A stretch of 64,000 nt of DNA from M3007 sp044226205 (GCA_044226205.1 JBGAHL010000002.1:1-64000), one strand, 5' to 3'. Shown: positions 10,038 through 18,696, counted from the stretch's first letter. Numbers and translations are program-made. The notes: generated by a model not told the origin, from the letters alone.

Positions 10038-11750
10038 ATGCGCTACCTGTTCATTGTACTGGCGAGCTTGCTCGTCCAGTTTCGCATTGCCGCCCAATTC
10101 CTTCCCAACTATCTTTTCGTACCGCTGGAAACCCGCATCTGTCCTTATGATTCGACTGTCATTATCCAGCAGCCCTCCAACTGGGAAATTTACCAGACCA
10201 CCAACGGCTTCTGGGATGGCCCGCGCGATTCTTCCGTGTGCCTGACGGCCTACACCACCGTCCCCTGGAATGCTCGGATCGACCTGGCTCAGCTCAACCC
10301 CGAGGAACCGCTTTTTGTGCGCGCATTGCTCGATTCTTTTGTTTCAGACCCCGTTTTCCTCCAGCCCAATTTTCTTTATTCCGTCAGTTCTAACGCGGTG
10401 CTCCTGCCCGACACCATGCCGCTTCGGTTCGGTACCAACTGCCCCGATGGCCTCTGTACGGGCGTCTGGCTGGGCGTTACCATTCCCGATTCGGCCGGCA
10501 ACACGGGAGCCGCGATGCGTTGGCATGCTGGCATGCCGACCGGCTACTTCGGCCCGCCGAGCGTAACGGCCTGCCTGCCGACGGAGTATTTTACAGACCA
10601 AAGCCTCCGGCAATACATCCTGAAGTTCAGCTTCGATTCGACGGCCAATCTGACCGGCTACACCCTGGAACTTCAAAGCAACCAAATCGAGCCGCTCTGG
10701 AACCCGCCGGCCTATCTCCATGCCGTGGTCGCGGAGCCTTTCAACTGGAACGGGAGCTTTTACGAAGTGCCGATCTATCAAACTGCCGATGGCTGGAACC
10801 CCTCTAATTTTCTTGCCTTGCACGACGACACCACCTATCCCGACGCGCTTCACCCCACGTGGATTGAATTCATCCCAACACCCAATGCCGATGCGCCACA
10901 AACCATAGTGCTAAACGTTGAAACATACGAAACGCTTGAATTTCAACCTTTTACCTATATCAGGGGGGCCCTGGTCAACGGCAGCGATTCCATCCGGCAC
11001 ACGGCCGTTTTGAAAAACAACGGGGGCAACTGGTGCATCAACTGGCTCGACGTGATATTCGGCAATCAGGACGAATACCGACACCTCGGCGGCGCCGTGG
11101 AGGTCAATCACCCCATGTCGTGCATGCAGTTTCGCGACAGCAGCGTGCTGCGGGTGGGAAAAGACGCCGTGCTCAACTACGGCAATCATGGCGCCGGCAT
11201 GCTCGCCTTTTGCGGCGGCGCCCGCATCGTGCTGGAAGCCGGCGCCACGCTCGACCTTGATGCCGTGCTTCAGATGTCAGACTGCAGCGCCGACGGCAAT
11301 GCGCTCCCGGTCGTCGTGGAGCTGCACTCGGGTTCGCTCCTTCATTTTTCCCCGAATGCCTGGCTGACCAACCGCTACGCACCCGACATGCGCCTGGCCG
11401 TTCACCTGCTGGGCGGCACACTCGACGATTCGGCGCTTTCTTCGGAAGAAAAAGCCATGATCGAGCGGATTTACCCGACGCCCGACCCTGATTTTGACAA
11501 AAACGTGCGGGTGGGCCCCAACCCGTTCACGACGGATTGCCGACTGGAATACCTGGCCGGCTCGGCCGAAAACGTGGTGTTGCGCTGGATAAATGCCGCG
11601 GGACAGTTGCAGGGGCAGGAAAGTTTTGTTGCAGGAAAAGGGCTGAACCAGTTCAGCCTGCATCCGCCCGAGGCGAGCGGTTTTTATTTTCTTGAAATAA
11701 AAACGCCCTCGGGAACAGCCGTGTTAAAACTGGTAAAAACGGGCGTATAA
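10038..11750 (+). CDS. T9SS-exported protein, type A sorting domain, function unknown
   Basis: 570 residues from ATG 10038. Signal peptide MRYLFIVLASLLVQFRIAAQ. The N-terminal two-thirds has no recognised domain; it contains several Cys (RICPYDS, GTNCPDGLCTG, TACLPTEYF). Residues about 380-450 read like a short beta-solenoid stretch (VLNYGNHGAGMLAF, IVLEAGATLDLDA), a form common in Bacteroidota cargo. The last about 75 residues are a T9SS type A sorting domain: VGPNPFTTDCRLEY, then LRWINAAGQLQGQ, and SGFYFLEIKTPSGTAVLKLVK. It should therefore be carried across the outer membrane and anchored or released. It is monocistronic between a promoter-like box upstream and a strong hairpin downstream. 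Substrate or partner unknown. Confidence 0.85.
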   Translation: MRYLFIVLASLLVQFRIAAQFLPNYLFVPLETRICPYDSTVIIQQPSNWEIYQTTNGFWDGPRDSSVCLTAYTTVPWNARIDLAQLNPEEPLFVRALLDSFVSDPVFLQPNFLYSVSSNAVLLPDTMPLRFGTNCPDGLCTGVWLGVTIPDSAGNTGAAMRWHAGMPTGYFGPPSVTACLPTEYFTDQSLRQYILKFSFDSTANLTGYTLELQSNQIEPLWNPPAYLHAVVAEPFNWNGSFYEVPIYQTADGWNPSNFLALHDDTTYPDALHPTWIEFIPTPNADAPQTIVLNVETYETLEFQPFTYIRGALVNGSDSIRHTAVLKNNGGNWCINWLDVIFGNQDEYRHLGGAVEVNHPMSCMQFRDSSVLRVGKDAVLNYGNHGAGMLAFCGGARIVLEAGATLDLDAVLQMSDCSADGNALPVVVELHSGSLLHFSPNAWLTNRYAPDMRLAVHLLGGTLDDSALSSEEKAMIERIYPTPDPDFDKNVRVGPNPFTTDCRLEYLAGSAENVVLRWINAAGQLQGQESFVAGKGLNQFSLHPPEASGFYFLEIKTPSGTAVLKLVKTGV

Positions 11751-11773
11751 ATGAAGAACGGGCCGTCATTATT

Positions 11774-11806
11774 ACTGACGGGGTGACTTTGAGTCACCCC
11801 GTCAGT
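11774..11806. terminator. Perfect 15-bp stem hairpin between convergent genes
   Basis: ACTGACGGGGTGACT (11774-11788), loop TTG, then its exact reverse complement to 11806. It lies 23 bp after the stop of the upstream plus-strand gene and 93 bp from the stop of the convergent minus-strand gene, so it can serve both. No U-tract. An upstream CCGTCA (11763-11768) can alternatively pair with the first TGACGG. Confidence 0.65.
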
Positions 11807-11899
11807 TGGCCGCGATTTAAAATTAAATTTTGCAGGATTTTGAGCAAAAGGACTTATGAGACGGCCTCCTTTTTAAAGGGCAGTTGTGGTGATCAAACC

Positions 11900-12211
11900 T
11901 TAATTGGCCGAAAAAGCCGGCGCCATGGGGTGTGCGGCATCGAAAAACGTCAGCTCGCTGATGCGGACCTTCATAAAACGGGTGAGCGGCAGGCTCGACA
12001 CCATTTCCATCAGTTCGGCTTCGGAAGCGGCGGCAAATACCGCCCAGAGTTTGGCGTCTTCCAGCGAGAGGGCGTAGTTGAGCAACTTGCCTTCGCTGAG
12101 CAGGCGGTTGACGGCTTTGCGTTGTTGGGGGATACGGCTGACAAACTCTTCGGGCAAATCGCTCGGCAGCGTAAAATCTACCATGTATTGATTCAGACTG
12201 TTACTGTCCAT
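11900..12211 (-). CDS. Small muconolactone-isomerase-like (dimeric alpha/beta barrel) protein
   Basis: 103 residues from ATG 12211, no signal peptide, cytoplasmic. Sequence features are YMVDFTLPSDLPEEFVSRIPQQR near the start, then LLSEGKLLNYALSLEDAKLWAVF, then LPLTRFMKVRISELTFFD. This matches the ferredoxin-like dimeric barrel family that includes muconolactone delta-isomerase, whose members are often about 90-110 residues. No other beta-ketoadipate pathway gene is nearby, so the true substrate is open; the fold assignment is more secure than the activity. It converges on the 10038 gene with a hairpin between. Confidence 0.75.
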   Translation of the reverse strand: MDSNSLNQYMVDFTLPSDLPEEFVSRIPQQRKAVNRLLSEGKLLNYALSLEDAKLWAVFAAASEAELMEMVSSLPLTRFMKVRISELTFFDAAHPMAPAFSAN

Positions 12212-12260
12212 ATCTGATAGGTGATGGTGTTCGGAACAATAAGAAACTGGTTTTAGACGG

Positions 12261-12286
12261 GAAGCCCCCGTTGTGTAACGGGCTTC
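12261..12286 (-). terminator. Weak hairpin downstream of the 23-residue-repeat gene
   Basis: GAAGCCCCCGTT (12261-12272) pairs with AACGGGCTTC (12277-12286), with two bulged C and a GTGT loop. It lies 94 bp past the stop of the 12380 gene on its strand. No U-tract, so it could equally be a leader structure of the 12211 gene. Confidence 0.35.
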
Positions 12287-12379
12287 TGTTCAAAAACCGT
12301 GCAAATTTTCAAAAACAGCGCGCCAATTGTCAAATCGTCGGGTAAGGATTAACAAAAAGGAAATTTTGGCAGACCGCGC

Positions 12380-13744
12380 TCAGAGGTTAACTCCAAGTGC
12401 TTTAAGGGTTTCGTAGTCGATATTTCCGACGGGCAGTCCTTTGTCCTGCTGAAACTGGAGCAGGGCCGCTTTGGTGCGCCCGCCCATGTTGCCGTCGGGC
12501 GGTCCGGGGTCGTAGCCTGCTTTTTTGAGCGCCTCCTGAATTTCCTTGATCGAGTAGTTGGTGATTTTTTCATCGCACACAACTTCGCGCCATTCGGTGA
12601 AACCGCCGGGGCGCACCAGCACTTGTTTGGTGAGTGGAATATACTGGGCCGGCGTCTCGACGAAACTGGTGACGGAAGGCTTCAGTTTTTTGATCTGCAT
12701 GGGTTTGATCTCGGCGGGAATGTCTTCCGAGCGCATGGACGCGGGGCTTTTCAGCACGTATTTGGTGACGGTGATGGTTTCGGCCGGCACTTCCTCGATG
12801 CGTACCGGCGCCGGCACGGCCACCACTTTACCGCTGACAAGCTGGTACTCTACCGGCAGTTTTTCGCGCTCTTCGGGCGGTGTTTTTACGACCCGTTTGG
12901 TGATGGTGCGGGTTTCGGCGGGCACGATTTCTTCGCGGGCTTTGGCTGGCGACTTCAGGCGCTGCACGGTGCGTTTGCCTTTTTTGGCAGGTACTTCGAT
13001 GGGTACGATGCAATCGTTGTCAGCTTGGCCGGAATCGGGGCAGCCGACATACACCTTGCGGGTGTACACCTGATATTCTGCGGGTATTTCGACGAGGCAC
13101 CACACCAGGCAGTCGTCGGGGTTGGCCTGCAGGCAGTTGGCATCGGCTTTTTTGCGCACCCATTTGAGTGAGGCAGGTCTGATTTCGGCGCGGTCGGTCA
13201 CCGACTGATATTGCGGTTCTAGGATTTTGTACTTCGTGTAAGCCGGCTCGATTTCATACTCTTCTTCCACGGTTTCCCAGACCGGCGGGTCGACCACAAT
13301 TCGGACGTGTTCCGGCTTGATCACGTATTGCTCCTGCACGGTGGCGTATTCGGCCGTGATGGTCAGGTTGCGCTGGGTGCCGGGCTTCATACGGACTTTG
13401 CCGCCAGTGGTGTCCCATTCGGCCGTGGCGGTGAAATACCGCTTGGAGGCTTCCTTGACCACCACTTCTTCTTTTACCGTATCAAAAACAGCGGCTATCG
13501 GGGTCAGTTTTTGCGCGGCGGCTTTCACCACGACATTTTCGGTGACCGTTTCAAGTTCGGGCGGCTGGGGAATCGCCATCATGTTGGCTTTCTGGATTTC
13601 CAACTGCTGGTTGACCGTTTCGTAGCGGTCGGGGATAAAACATTTCGCATAACATTTGCCCGGTTGCGCGTTGGGCGGCGCATCACCGTTTTGGGCCGAT
13701 AAATGAATGGAAACGAGGAGCAGAAAAGGGAGGAGGTATCTCAT
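12380..13744 (-). CDS. Secreted 23-residue-repeat protein with C-terminal peptidoglycan-binding domain
   Basis: Start set at ATG 13744, which gives a signal peptide (MRYLLPFLLLVSIHLSAQ); a longer frame from 13867 would overlap the upstream gene and place this signal internally. 454 residues. Between about residue 45 and 395 the protein is a near-regular array of 23-residue units. The first half has units of the form ETVTENVVVKAAAQ..., DTVKEEVVVKEAS..., ETVEEEYEIEPAY...; after a Cys-rich insert (NCLQANPDDCLVWC, YVGCPDSGQADNDC) the second half continues with VPAETRTITKRVVKTPP and PAETITVTKYVLKSPAS. Residues about 398-454 form a PG_binding_1 domain (IKEIQEALKKAGYDPGPPDG, ALLQFQQDKGLPVG). I infer a periplasmic, wall-bound beta-rich array protein. 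Function unknown. Confidence 0.85.
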   Translation of the reverse strand: MRYLLPFLLLVSIHLSAQNGDAPPNAQPGKCYAKCFIPDRYETVNQQLEIQKANMMAIPQPPELETVTENVVVKAAAQKLTPIAAVFDTVKEEVVVKEASKRYFTATAEWDTTGGKVRMKPGTQRNLTITAEYATVQEQYVIKPEHVRIVVDPPVWETVEEEYEIEPAYTKYKILEPQYQSVTDRAEIRPASLKWVRKKADANCLQANPDDCLVWCLVEIPAEYQVYTRKVYVGCPDSGQADNDCIVPIEVPAKKGKRTVQRLKSPAKAREEIVPAETRTITKRVVKTPPEEREKLPVEYQLVSGKVVAVPAPVRIEEVPAETITVTKYVLKSPASMRSEDIPAEIKPMQIKKLKPSVTSFVETPAQYIPLTKQVLVRPGGFTEWREVVCDEKITNYSIKEIQEALKKAGYDPGPPDGNMGGRTKAALLQFQQDKGLPVGNIDYETLKALGVNL

Positions 13745-13856
13745 TGTACGATAGAACAATTGCGTAAAACTGGGAATTTGGACGATTAAAAACAGGTGAT
13801 CAAGGTCGGGCAAAATTAGGGCAAAGGCATTAGAGCCCACAGTCATGCGGCCTTCT

Positions 13857-15065
13857 TCATCTGGCATTTTTCGGGTAACAAACGTAGTATTTCGTCACCC
13901 ACTGGGTGTACACCGGCACGTCGGAACATTCGGTAATCGGCCGGACGCGACCGTTGTTGAACCGGATTTTGATGGTTTCGCGGGCATCGTCGTAGGCGCG
14001 GTTGCTTTCCTTGCCTTCGTACACGAGGTAATCGACCGGCGCTTCGGGATACAGGCGGGCCACATTGTCGCGAATAGCGGCCGTGTAAGCCTCCGATACC
14101 GGGGTATTGTGCCATTCGAGGCGGAACAAACGACGGTCGAGCAAACCTCGGGAGAGAAAAGCCAGCACAAAATCGTCGGCTTCGGACCAGACTTTCAGGG
14201 CCGCGGCGATGTCGGTGTCGTCGAGGCGGGCGAAGCGGGGCAGGAGTTCGGAAGGCGGGGTATTGTCGTCGGGCGCCCGGTATAAAAACCAGCCCAGCGA
14301 GGGCGGCACATCGGCAAAACGAACGCCGCCGAGCGCCAGTTCGCGTGCCCGTTGGAGGGTGCGGATCAGCATTTGCTCGGCAGCCACGCCGGTTTTGTGC
14401 AGGTACACCTGCCAGTACATCAACCGTCGGGCAATGAGGAATTTTTCCACGCTGTAAATCCCTTTTTCCTCCACGACCAGTTCGCCGTCGTGCACGGCCA
14501 GCATCTTGATAATGCGGTCGTAGCCGATCACGCCCTCGCTCACGCCCGCGAAAAAACTGTCGCGGTTGAGGTAGTCCATGCGGTCCATGTCGAGTTGGCC
14601 CGACACGAGTTGATGGAGGAATTTTTTGGGGTAACGGTCGGTAAAAATTTCGATGGCCAGGCCGAGCCGACCGCCGAATTCGAGGTTGAGCGCCTCCATG
14701 AACAGCAGGGAAATATCTTCATGGTGCAGATCGAGCAGGGTGTGCTCGAGGGCGTGGGAAAAAGGCCCGTGCCCGATATCGTGCAGCAGAATGGCGACGC
14801 TGACCGCCTCGGCTTCCTCGGGCGTGATGTCGACGCCCTTTGCACAAAGCACCTCGATGGCCTCCCGCATCAGGTGAAGCGCCCCCATCGCATGGTGCAG
14901 GCGGGTGTGCAAAGCCCCGGGATACACGTAATGGGTCAGCCCCAGCTGACGGATACGGCGCAAGCGCTGAAACCAGGGATGGTCGATGAGGTCGAGAAGC
15001 AGGCCCTGCGGTACCGATACAAATCCGTACACCGGGTCGTTGAAAATTTTGGTCGCGCTGCGCAT
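13857..15065 (-). CDS. HD-domain phosphohydrolase (dGTPase/SAMHD1-like)
   Basis: 402 residues from ATG 15065. The alternative GTG at 15086 sits inside a promoter -7 box, so it is rejected. The start KIFNDPVYGFVSVPQGLLLDLIDHPWFQRLRRI is characteristic of the YdhJ/SAMHD1-like HD family. Metal ligands appear in HTRLHHAMGALHL and LLHDIGHGPFSHALEH (H95-D96), with a further Asp in LDMDRMDYLNRDSFF. Such enzymes hydrolyse (deoxy)nucleotides, often dNTPs to nucleoside and triphosphate; which substrate is used here cannot be told from the sequence. Cytoplasmic, no signal peptide. It is divergent from the 15353 gene and 112 bp before the 13744 gene. Confidence 0.88.
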   Translation of the reverse strand: MRSATKIFNDPVYGFVSVPQGLLLDLIDHPWFQRLRRIRQLGLTHYVYPGALHTRLHHAMGALHLMREAIEVLCAKGVDITPEEAEAVSVAILLHDIGHGPFSHALEHTLLDLHHEDISLLFMEALNLEFGGRLGLAIEIFTDRYPKKFLHQLVSGQLDMDRMDYLNRDSFFAGVSEGVIGYDRIIKMLAVHDGELVVEEKGIYSVEKFLIARRLMYWQVYLHKTGVAAEQMLIRTLQRARELALGGVRFADVPPSLGWFLYRAPDDNTPPSELLPRFARLDDTDIAAALKVWSEADDFVLAFLSRGLLDRRLFRLEWHNTPVSEAYTAAIRDNVARLYPEAPVDYLVYEGKESNRAYDDARETIKIRFNNGRVRPITECSDVPVYTQWVTKYYVCYPKNAR

Positions 15066-15085
15066 GGTAGGAACAAGTAAGGCCA

Positions 15086-15093
15086 CAAAGATA
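15086..15093 (-). promoter_or_regulatory. Putative -7 box TATCTTTG for the HD-domain gene
   Basis: Plus-strand CAAAGATA is an exact TAnnTTTG on the minus strand, 20 bp before ATG 15065, giving a leader of about 14 nt. No TTTG -33 box at normal spacing. Its position decides the start codon of the HD gene. Confidence 0.5.
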
Positions 15094-15352
15094 CCCTGCC
15101 GCCATACAACCCGTCGCGCGAAAACACTTCCCGATTGAACGCGCCGGGCGCTTGTTCAAGCGGAAACAAGGTTTCCAGCCTCGTGCTTTATACTTTCGCC
15201 TCGCAAAAAAACAGGTTACGGCGCCCATCTTTACATGATTATTGTCGGGCCGATTGCTGTAAAAATCCGTGCGCCCCACCCTGATCTGTCATTGCAAAAA
15301 TTATTGAATCAACTGCCGTCAACACTGGCTTGACGGTTTCCGCGCTTCTCCG

Positions 15353-18300
15353 ATGAAACGACTCTTTATCCCGCTTTTTTTCCTCCTTCCCGCCCTTTTT
15401 TACGCCCAAACCTGCCTCTACCTGGCTTACGACGGCTTCGATTACCCCGCCAATTCGCCGCTCGAAGGCCAGGCTGGCGGCACCGGCTGGGCCGCCGGCT
15501 GGTATGTGCAGGTCAATGACGCGACCATACCCGGCTACCAGACCGTCAACGCCGCGGGATCGCTGAACTACGGCGCTTTGCTGACCCAGGGGCGCTATGC
15601 CACCGGCGGAAAAGCCTACCTCACCGCCGGCAGAAGGCTGGCCACCGCCGAAAACGGCCCCTTTGACGCCTACGTCGGGCAGGATCAAAACGGCATCGGA
15701 ACGGCCTACGGCGACACGCTCTGGGTGAGTTTTTTGCTGCGCAAAGACCTCGACAACGACGAACCCGTGTGGCTCGACCTGCACAACGACGGCAACATTC
15801 CCTGGTGCACCAATTGCGCCTCCCAACACATCGCAGCCGGTTATTTTGGAAGCGCCAATTCCAATGTCGCGGGACAGCGCCGCTGGACGCTCCGGCTGAA
15901 CGGCAACTACTACCCCGCTCCCGTAGCGGTAACGCCCGGCGTCGGTACCTTTTTTGTGCTGCGTATTATTTTTAATCAGGGAAATACTAATGTCGATCTG
16001 TACCTCAACCCGGCCGAGCTGGGCGACAATCCGCCCCTCTCCCCCACCCTGAGCCAAAGCGCCGGCACGGGCAACGTGGTGCGCAGCGCCGGGCTATACC
16101 TGGGCAGCAACCCCGGCAACGGCGCTTTCGACGAACTGCGCCTGGCAACCCGCTACGCCTGCGTGGCGCCCGACAATACCGTCAGCATCAACCTGCCACC
16201 CGTGGCCGCATTCAGCGCCGCGCCGGCCTCGGGCGCCGCGCCGCTGAGCGTCAGTTTCGACGCGGGCGCATCCCTCGATCCTGAAAACGGACCGCTGGAC
16301 TACCTCTGGAACTTCGGCGACGCCTCGCCGCTTGTATCGGGCCCCACGGCCGCGCATACTTTCACCGACCTCGGCCAGATCGTCGTCGCGCTCACGGTCA
16401 CGGACAATATGGGGCTGCAACACACTGCTTATCAAACCGTTACCATAACCGATCCCAGCGGCGCGTTCCCTTGCCAAAGCGCGTTCAGCGTGCTCAACAT
16501 GGCGGCCTGCGGTCAGGACAACGGGCGGATCAGGATCAGTTCGAGCATGGCCGACAATTTCAGTCTGCACGGCCCGAACGGACAAATTGTGCCGCCTGCC
16601 TCCGCCAACGAATACCACGATCTGGCAGCCGGGATTTATACGTTTACGGCGAGCAGCGGCGAAGGGTGCCGCGATACTTTTTCCCTCCACATCCGCACCG
16701 ACAGCGCCAGCTGCCCCGGCTGGGAGCCCGACGCATGCAATCTGCGCATCGGCACCAACATGTCGGGCTTTGCCGACTGGGTGGTGGAGCGGCCCATGAA
16801 AAACCTGATGAAGCACGTCCGCCCCGAACCGATTCCGTACACGCCCGACTGTTTCTGCTGGTTCATTCCAGTGCTGGATGAAATGAGTTTTGATGAAAAC
16901 GGCTACCCTGACCACATTCCTCAAACAACTTCTGCCGGCAGCAATACGGTGGTTCGGTACATCATTTCTTCGGACGACGCCAACCTTCAACCCGGGCAAA
17001 CCTACGTGCTGCTGTACGATGGCACAGGCTCGCTCGGCATTCCTTCGGGGGTAAATACCGACAGCCACACGCCGGGCCGGCTGCAATTTACCGTGACGAG
17101 CGGCGGCAATATCTGGATCGACATCGCGGTCTCCGACGCGACCGACCACCTGCGCAATTTCCGCCTGCTGCGCCTCGCCGACGAAACAGCCGACCTCGAC
17201 GCCGACCCTTTTTACCAGGGCTTTCTGGATAAAATCGAACCTTTTTCGGCCCTGCGGTTCATGGACTGGGGCGCCACCAACGGCAGCCCGCTCGAACACT
17301 GGGACCAGCGCAGCAGTACCACGTATTTTACCTACGGCACTCCCTTCGGCGTACCCTACGAGGTCATGATCGAACTGGCCAACCGAACGCACAAGGACGT
17401 CTGGATTTGTGTGCCGCATGCCGCCGACGAGGCGTACGTGACCCAGATGGCTGCGTTGTTTAAAAATGAGCTCGATCCCGGCCTGAGCGTTTATCTGGAA
17501 TACAGCAACGAGGTGTGGAACTGGATTTTCGCACAGGCGCATTACAACGACCAGCACCGCCCCAACAACCTCAACTACGGCCGGGCTTACGCCGAAAAAG
17601 CGCGCCGAACCTTCCTGATCTGGCACGAGGTGTGGGGCGAACAACGCGGCCGCGTCAAACGCGTGCTGGGCATGCAGGCGACCTACAATTACCTCAACGA
17701 ACACATCCTCTCCCAACTCGATCAGGATGACTGGGACTTCGGCTCTCCGACCTTCTACTTCGGGCTCGACCACGGCAACGGCGGCAACCCCGTGCTCGAC
17801 GCATCCTCTACCGCCCAGGACGTGGTGACCAATGCCCGCAACGCCTGGTACGGCAACAAGCAATATTTCAAAAACGACTACAACCAGGTGCATTTGTTTG
17901 GCAAGGAGGTGATCAACTACGAAGGCGGGCAGCACTTTACCAATTTCACCGTGCCGCCTTACATCCAGTCCATGTACGCCGCGCAGTACACACCCGAGAT
18001 CTATGCCCTGTACGACGAGGTGATCGACACCATCCGCCGTTGGGACGCCCGACTTGCCATGCATTTTTCACTGGCGGGTCGTCAGGAAAGCATTTACGGG
18101 TCCTGGGGCAGCGTCAGCGACATCGATCAACAGGGGCCCTATTTTTCCACAGCGCCGAAATACCAGGCTTTGCTCGACAATATCGGCGATTGTCCGCCGC
18201 CGGCTTCGGGCACGGTCCTGCCGCTACAAAAAGAGCCGGGGATCGTGGTGGCGCCCAACCCGGCCAGTCAGCAACTAAGTGTATATGAAATTGACAATCA

Positions 18301-18478
18301 AGCGATTCGAACGATCGAACTATTTCAGGCCGACGGGCGGCCGGTATTGACCCAGGTCTGCGCGCAAGGCACGACCCGGGCGGACCTGAACGTTGAAAAT
18401 TTGCCCGCAGGCTTGTATTTTTTGCGAATCACCTGTCCGGACGGGAGGGTCGCCCTGCGCAAGGTGGCGGTTGAGTAG
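15353..18478 (+). CDS. Large T9SS-exported PKD protein with GH-A-like catalytic region
   Basis: 1041 residues from ATG 15353; signal peptide MKRLFIPLFFLLPALFYAQ. Residues about 25-270 form a LamG/jelly-roll-like domain (DGFDYPANSPLEGQ, GAFDELRLATRYAC). A PKD domain spans about 280-369 (LDYLWNFGDASP, VALTVTDNMG), followed by an SprB-like segment. From about 466 (IGTNMSGFADWV) to 900 the region reads like a TIM-barrel glycoside hydrolase: LRFMDWGATNGS, WICVPHAAD, VYLEYSNEVWNW with E720 as candidate acid/base, and INYEGGQHF with E857 as candidate nucleophile. The last 75 residues are a type A T9SS sorting domain (VVAPNPASQQLSVY, LPAGLYFLRI). Probably a secreted polysaccharide-active enzyme; the family assignment is by motif only. 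Confidence 0.82.
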   Translation: MKRLFIPLFFLLPALFYAQTCLYLAYDGFDYPANSPLEGQAGGTGWAAGWYVQVNDATIPGYQTVNAAGSLNYGALLTQGRYATGGKAYLTAGRRLATAENGPFDAYVGQDQNGIGTAYGDTLWVSFLLRKDLDNDEPVWLDLHNDGNIPWCTNCASQHIAAGYFGSANSNVAGQRRWTLRLNGNYYPAPVAVTPGVGTFFVLRIIFNQGNTNVDLYLNPAELGDNPPLSPTLSQSAGTGNVVRSAGLYLGSNPGNGAFDELRLATRYACVAPDNTVSINLPPVAAFSAAPASGAAPLSVSFDAGASLDPENGPLDYLWNFGDASPLVSGPTAAHTFTDLGQIVVALTVTDNMGLQHTAYQTVTITDPSGAFPCQSAFSVLNMAACGQDNGRIRISSSMADNFSLHGPNGQIVPPASANEYHDLAAGIYTFTASSGEGCRDTFSLHIRTDSASCPGWEPDACNLRIGTNMSGFADWVVERPMKNLMKHVRPEPIPYTPDCFCWFIPVLDEMSFDENGYPDHIPQTTSAGSNTVVRYIISSDDANLQPGQTYVLLYDGTGSLGIPSGVNTDSHTPGRLQFTVTSGGNIWIDIAVSDATDHLRNFRLLRLADETADLDADPFYQGFLDKIEPFSALRFMDWGATNGSPLEHWDQRSSTTYFTYGTPFGVPYEVMIELANRTHKDVWICVPHAADEAYVTQMAALFKNELDPGLSVYLEYSNEVWNWIFAQAHYNDQHRPNNLNYGRAYAEKARRTFLIWHEVWGEQRGRVKRVLGMQATYNYLNEHILSQLDQDDWDFGSPTFYFGLDHGNGGNPVLDASSTAQDVVTNARNAWYGNKQYFKNDYNQVHLFGKEVINYEGGQHFTNFTVPPYIQSMYAAQYTPEIYALYDEVIDTIRRWDARLAMHFSLAGRQESIYGSWGSVSDIDQQGPYFSTAPKYQALLDNIGDCPPPASGTVLPLQKEPGIVVAPNPASQQLSVYEIDNQAIRTIELFQADGRPVLTQVCAQGTTRADLNVENLPAGLYFLRITCPDGRVALRKVAVE

Positions 18479-18503
18479 AAGCCCTCTCAACCTTGCTCGT
18501 CGG

Positions 18504-18537
18504 AAAAAAAAGAACGGCGGCCGTTGCGGGCCGCCGT
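18504..18537 (-). terminator. Intrinsic terminator of the signalling operon
   Basis: ACGGCGGCC (18514-18522), loop GTTGCG, then GGCCGCCGT (18529-18537): a perfect 9-bp GC stem. On the minus strand it is followed by eight U (plus-strand A run 18504-18511). It ends the minus-strand transcript that includes the kinase, the doubled regulator and the small ORF at 18595-18696; it also lies just after the stop of the convergent 15353 gene. Confidence 0.8.
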
Positions 18538-18546
18538 CTCTGGCTT

Positions 18547-18575
18547 GGGGTTGGGGGTTTGGCTTGGGGCTGGGG
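18547..18575 (+). other. G-quadruplex-type G-tract cluster
   Basis: Four runs of four or five G lie at 18547-18550, 18553-18557, 18566-18569 and 18572-18575, with further runs at 18583-18585 and 18591-18594. This fits a G4 motif on the plus strand; the minus strand transcript would carry C-runs. The tract sits between the terminator and the small ORF, and looks like slipped copies of GGCTTGGGGTTGG. Confidence 0.5.
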
Positions 18576-18594
18576 TTATACAGGGTTTTTGGGG

Positions 18595-18696
18595 TCAGGC
18601 CGCCGGGGTTGGGGGTATTTCTGACGGTAACTCAAAGATGACAGTAAGCGGTACAGGACGAGGGATGGGTTCGATGGTAAACTGTAATGGCTTCAT
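18595..18696 (-). CDS. Possible 33-residue peptide ORF
   Basis: ATG at 18696 opens a 33-codon frame starting MKPLQFTIEPIPRPVPL and ending PSEIPPTPAA. It is rich in Pro (8 of 33) and has alternating hydrophobic residues, no Cys and no signal peptide. It lies 148 bp after the stop of the response-regulator gene on the same strand and 57 bp before an intrinsic terminator, so it would be on the same transcript. There is no homologue I recognise and no strong ribosome-binding site, as is usual in Bacteroidota. It may be a real small protein, a peptide signal, or chance. Confidence 0.35.
   Translation of the reverse strand: MKPLQFTIEPIPRPVPLTVIFELPSEIPPTPAA

Noticed and set aside
16094..18064. 656-codon minus-strand open frame opposite the 15353 gene
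   Set aside because: No recognisable motif, whereas the plus strand has signal peptide, PKD, catalytic-type motifs and T9SS tail in one frame.
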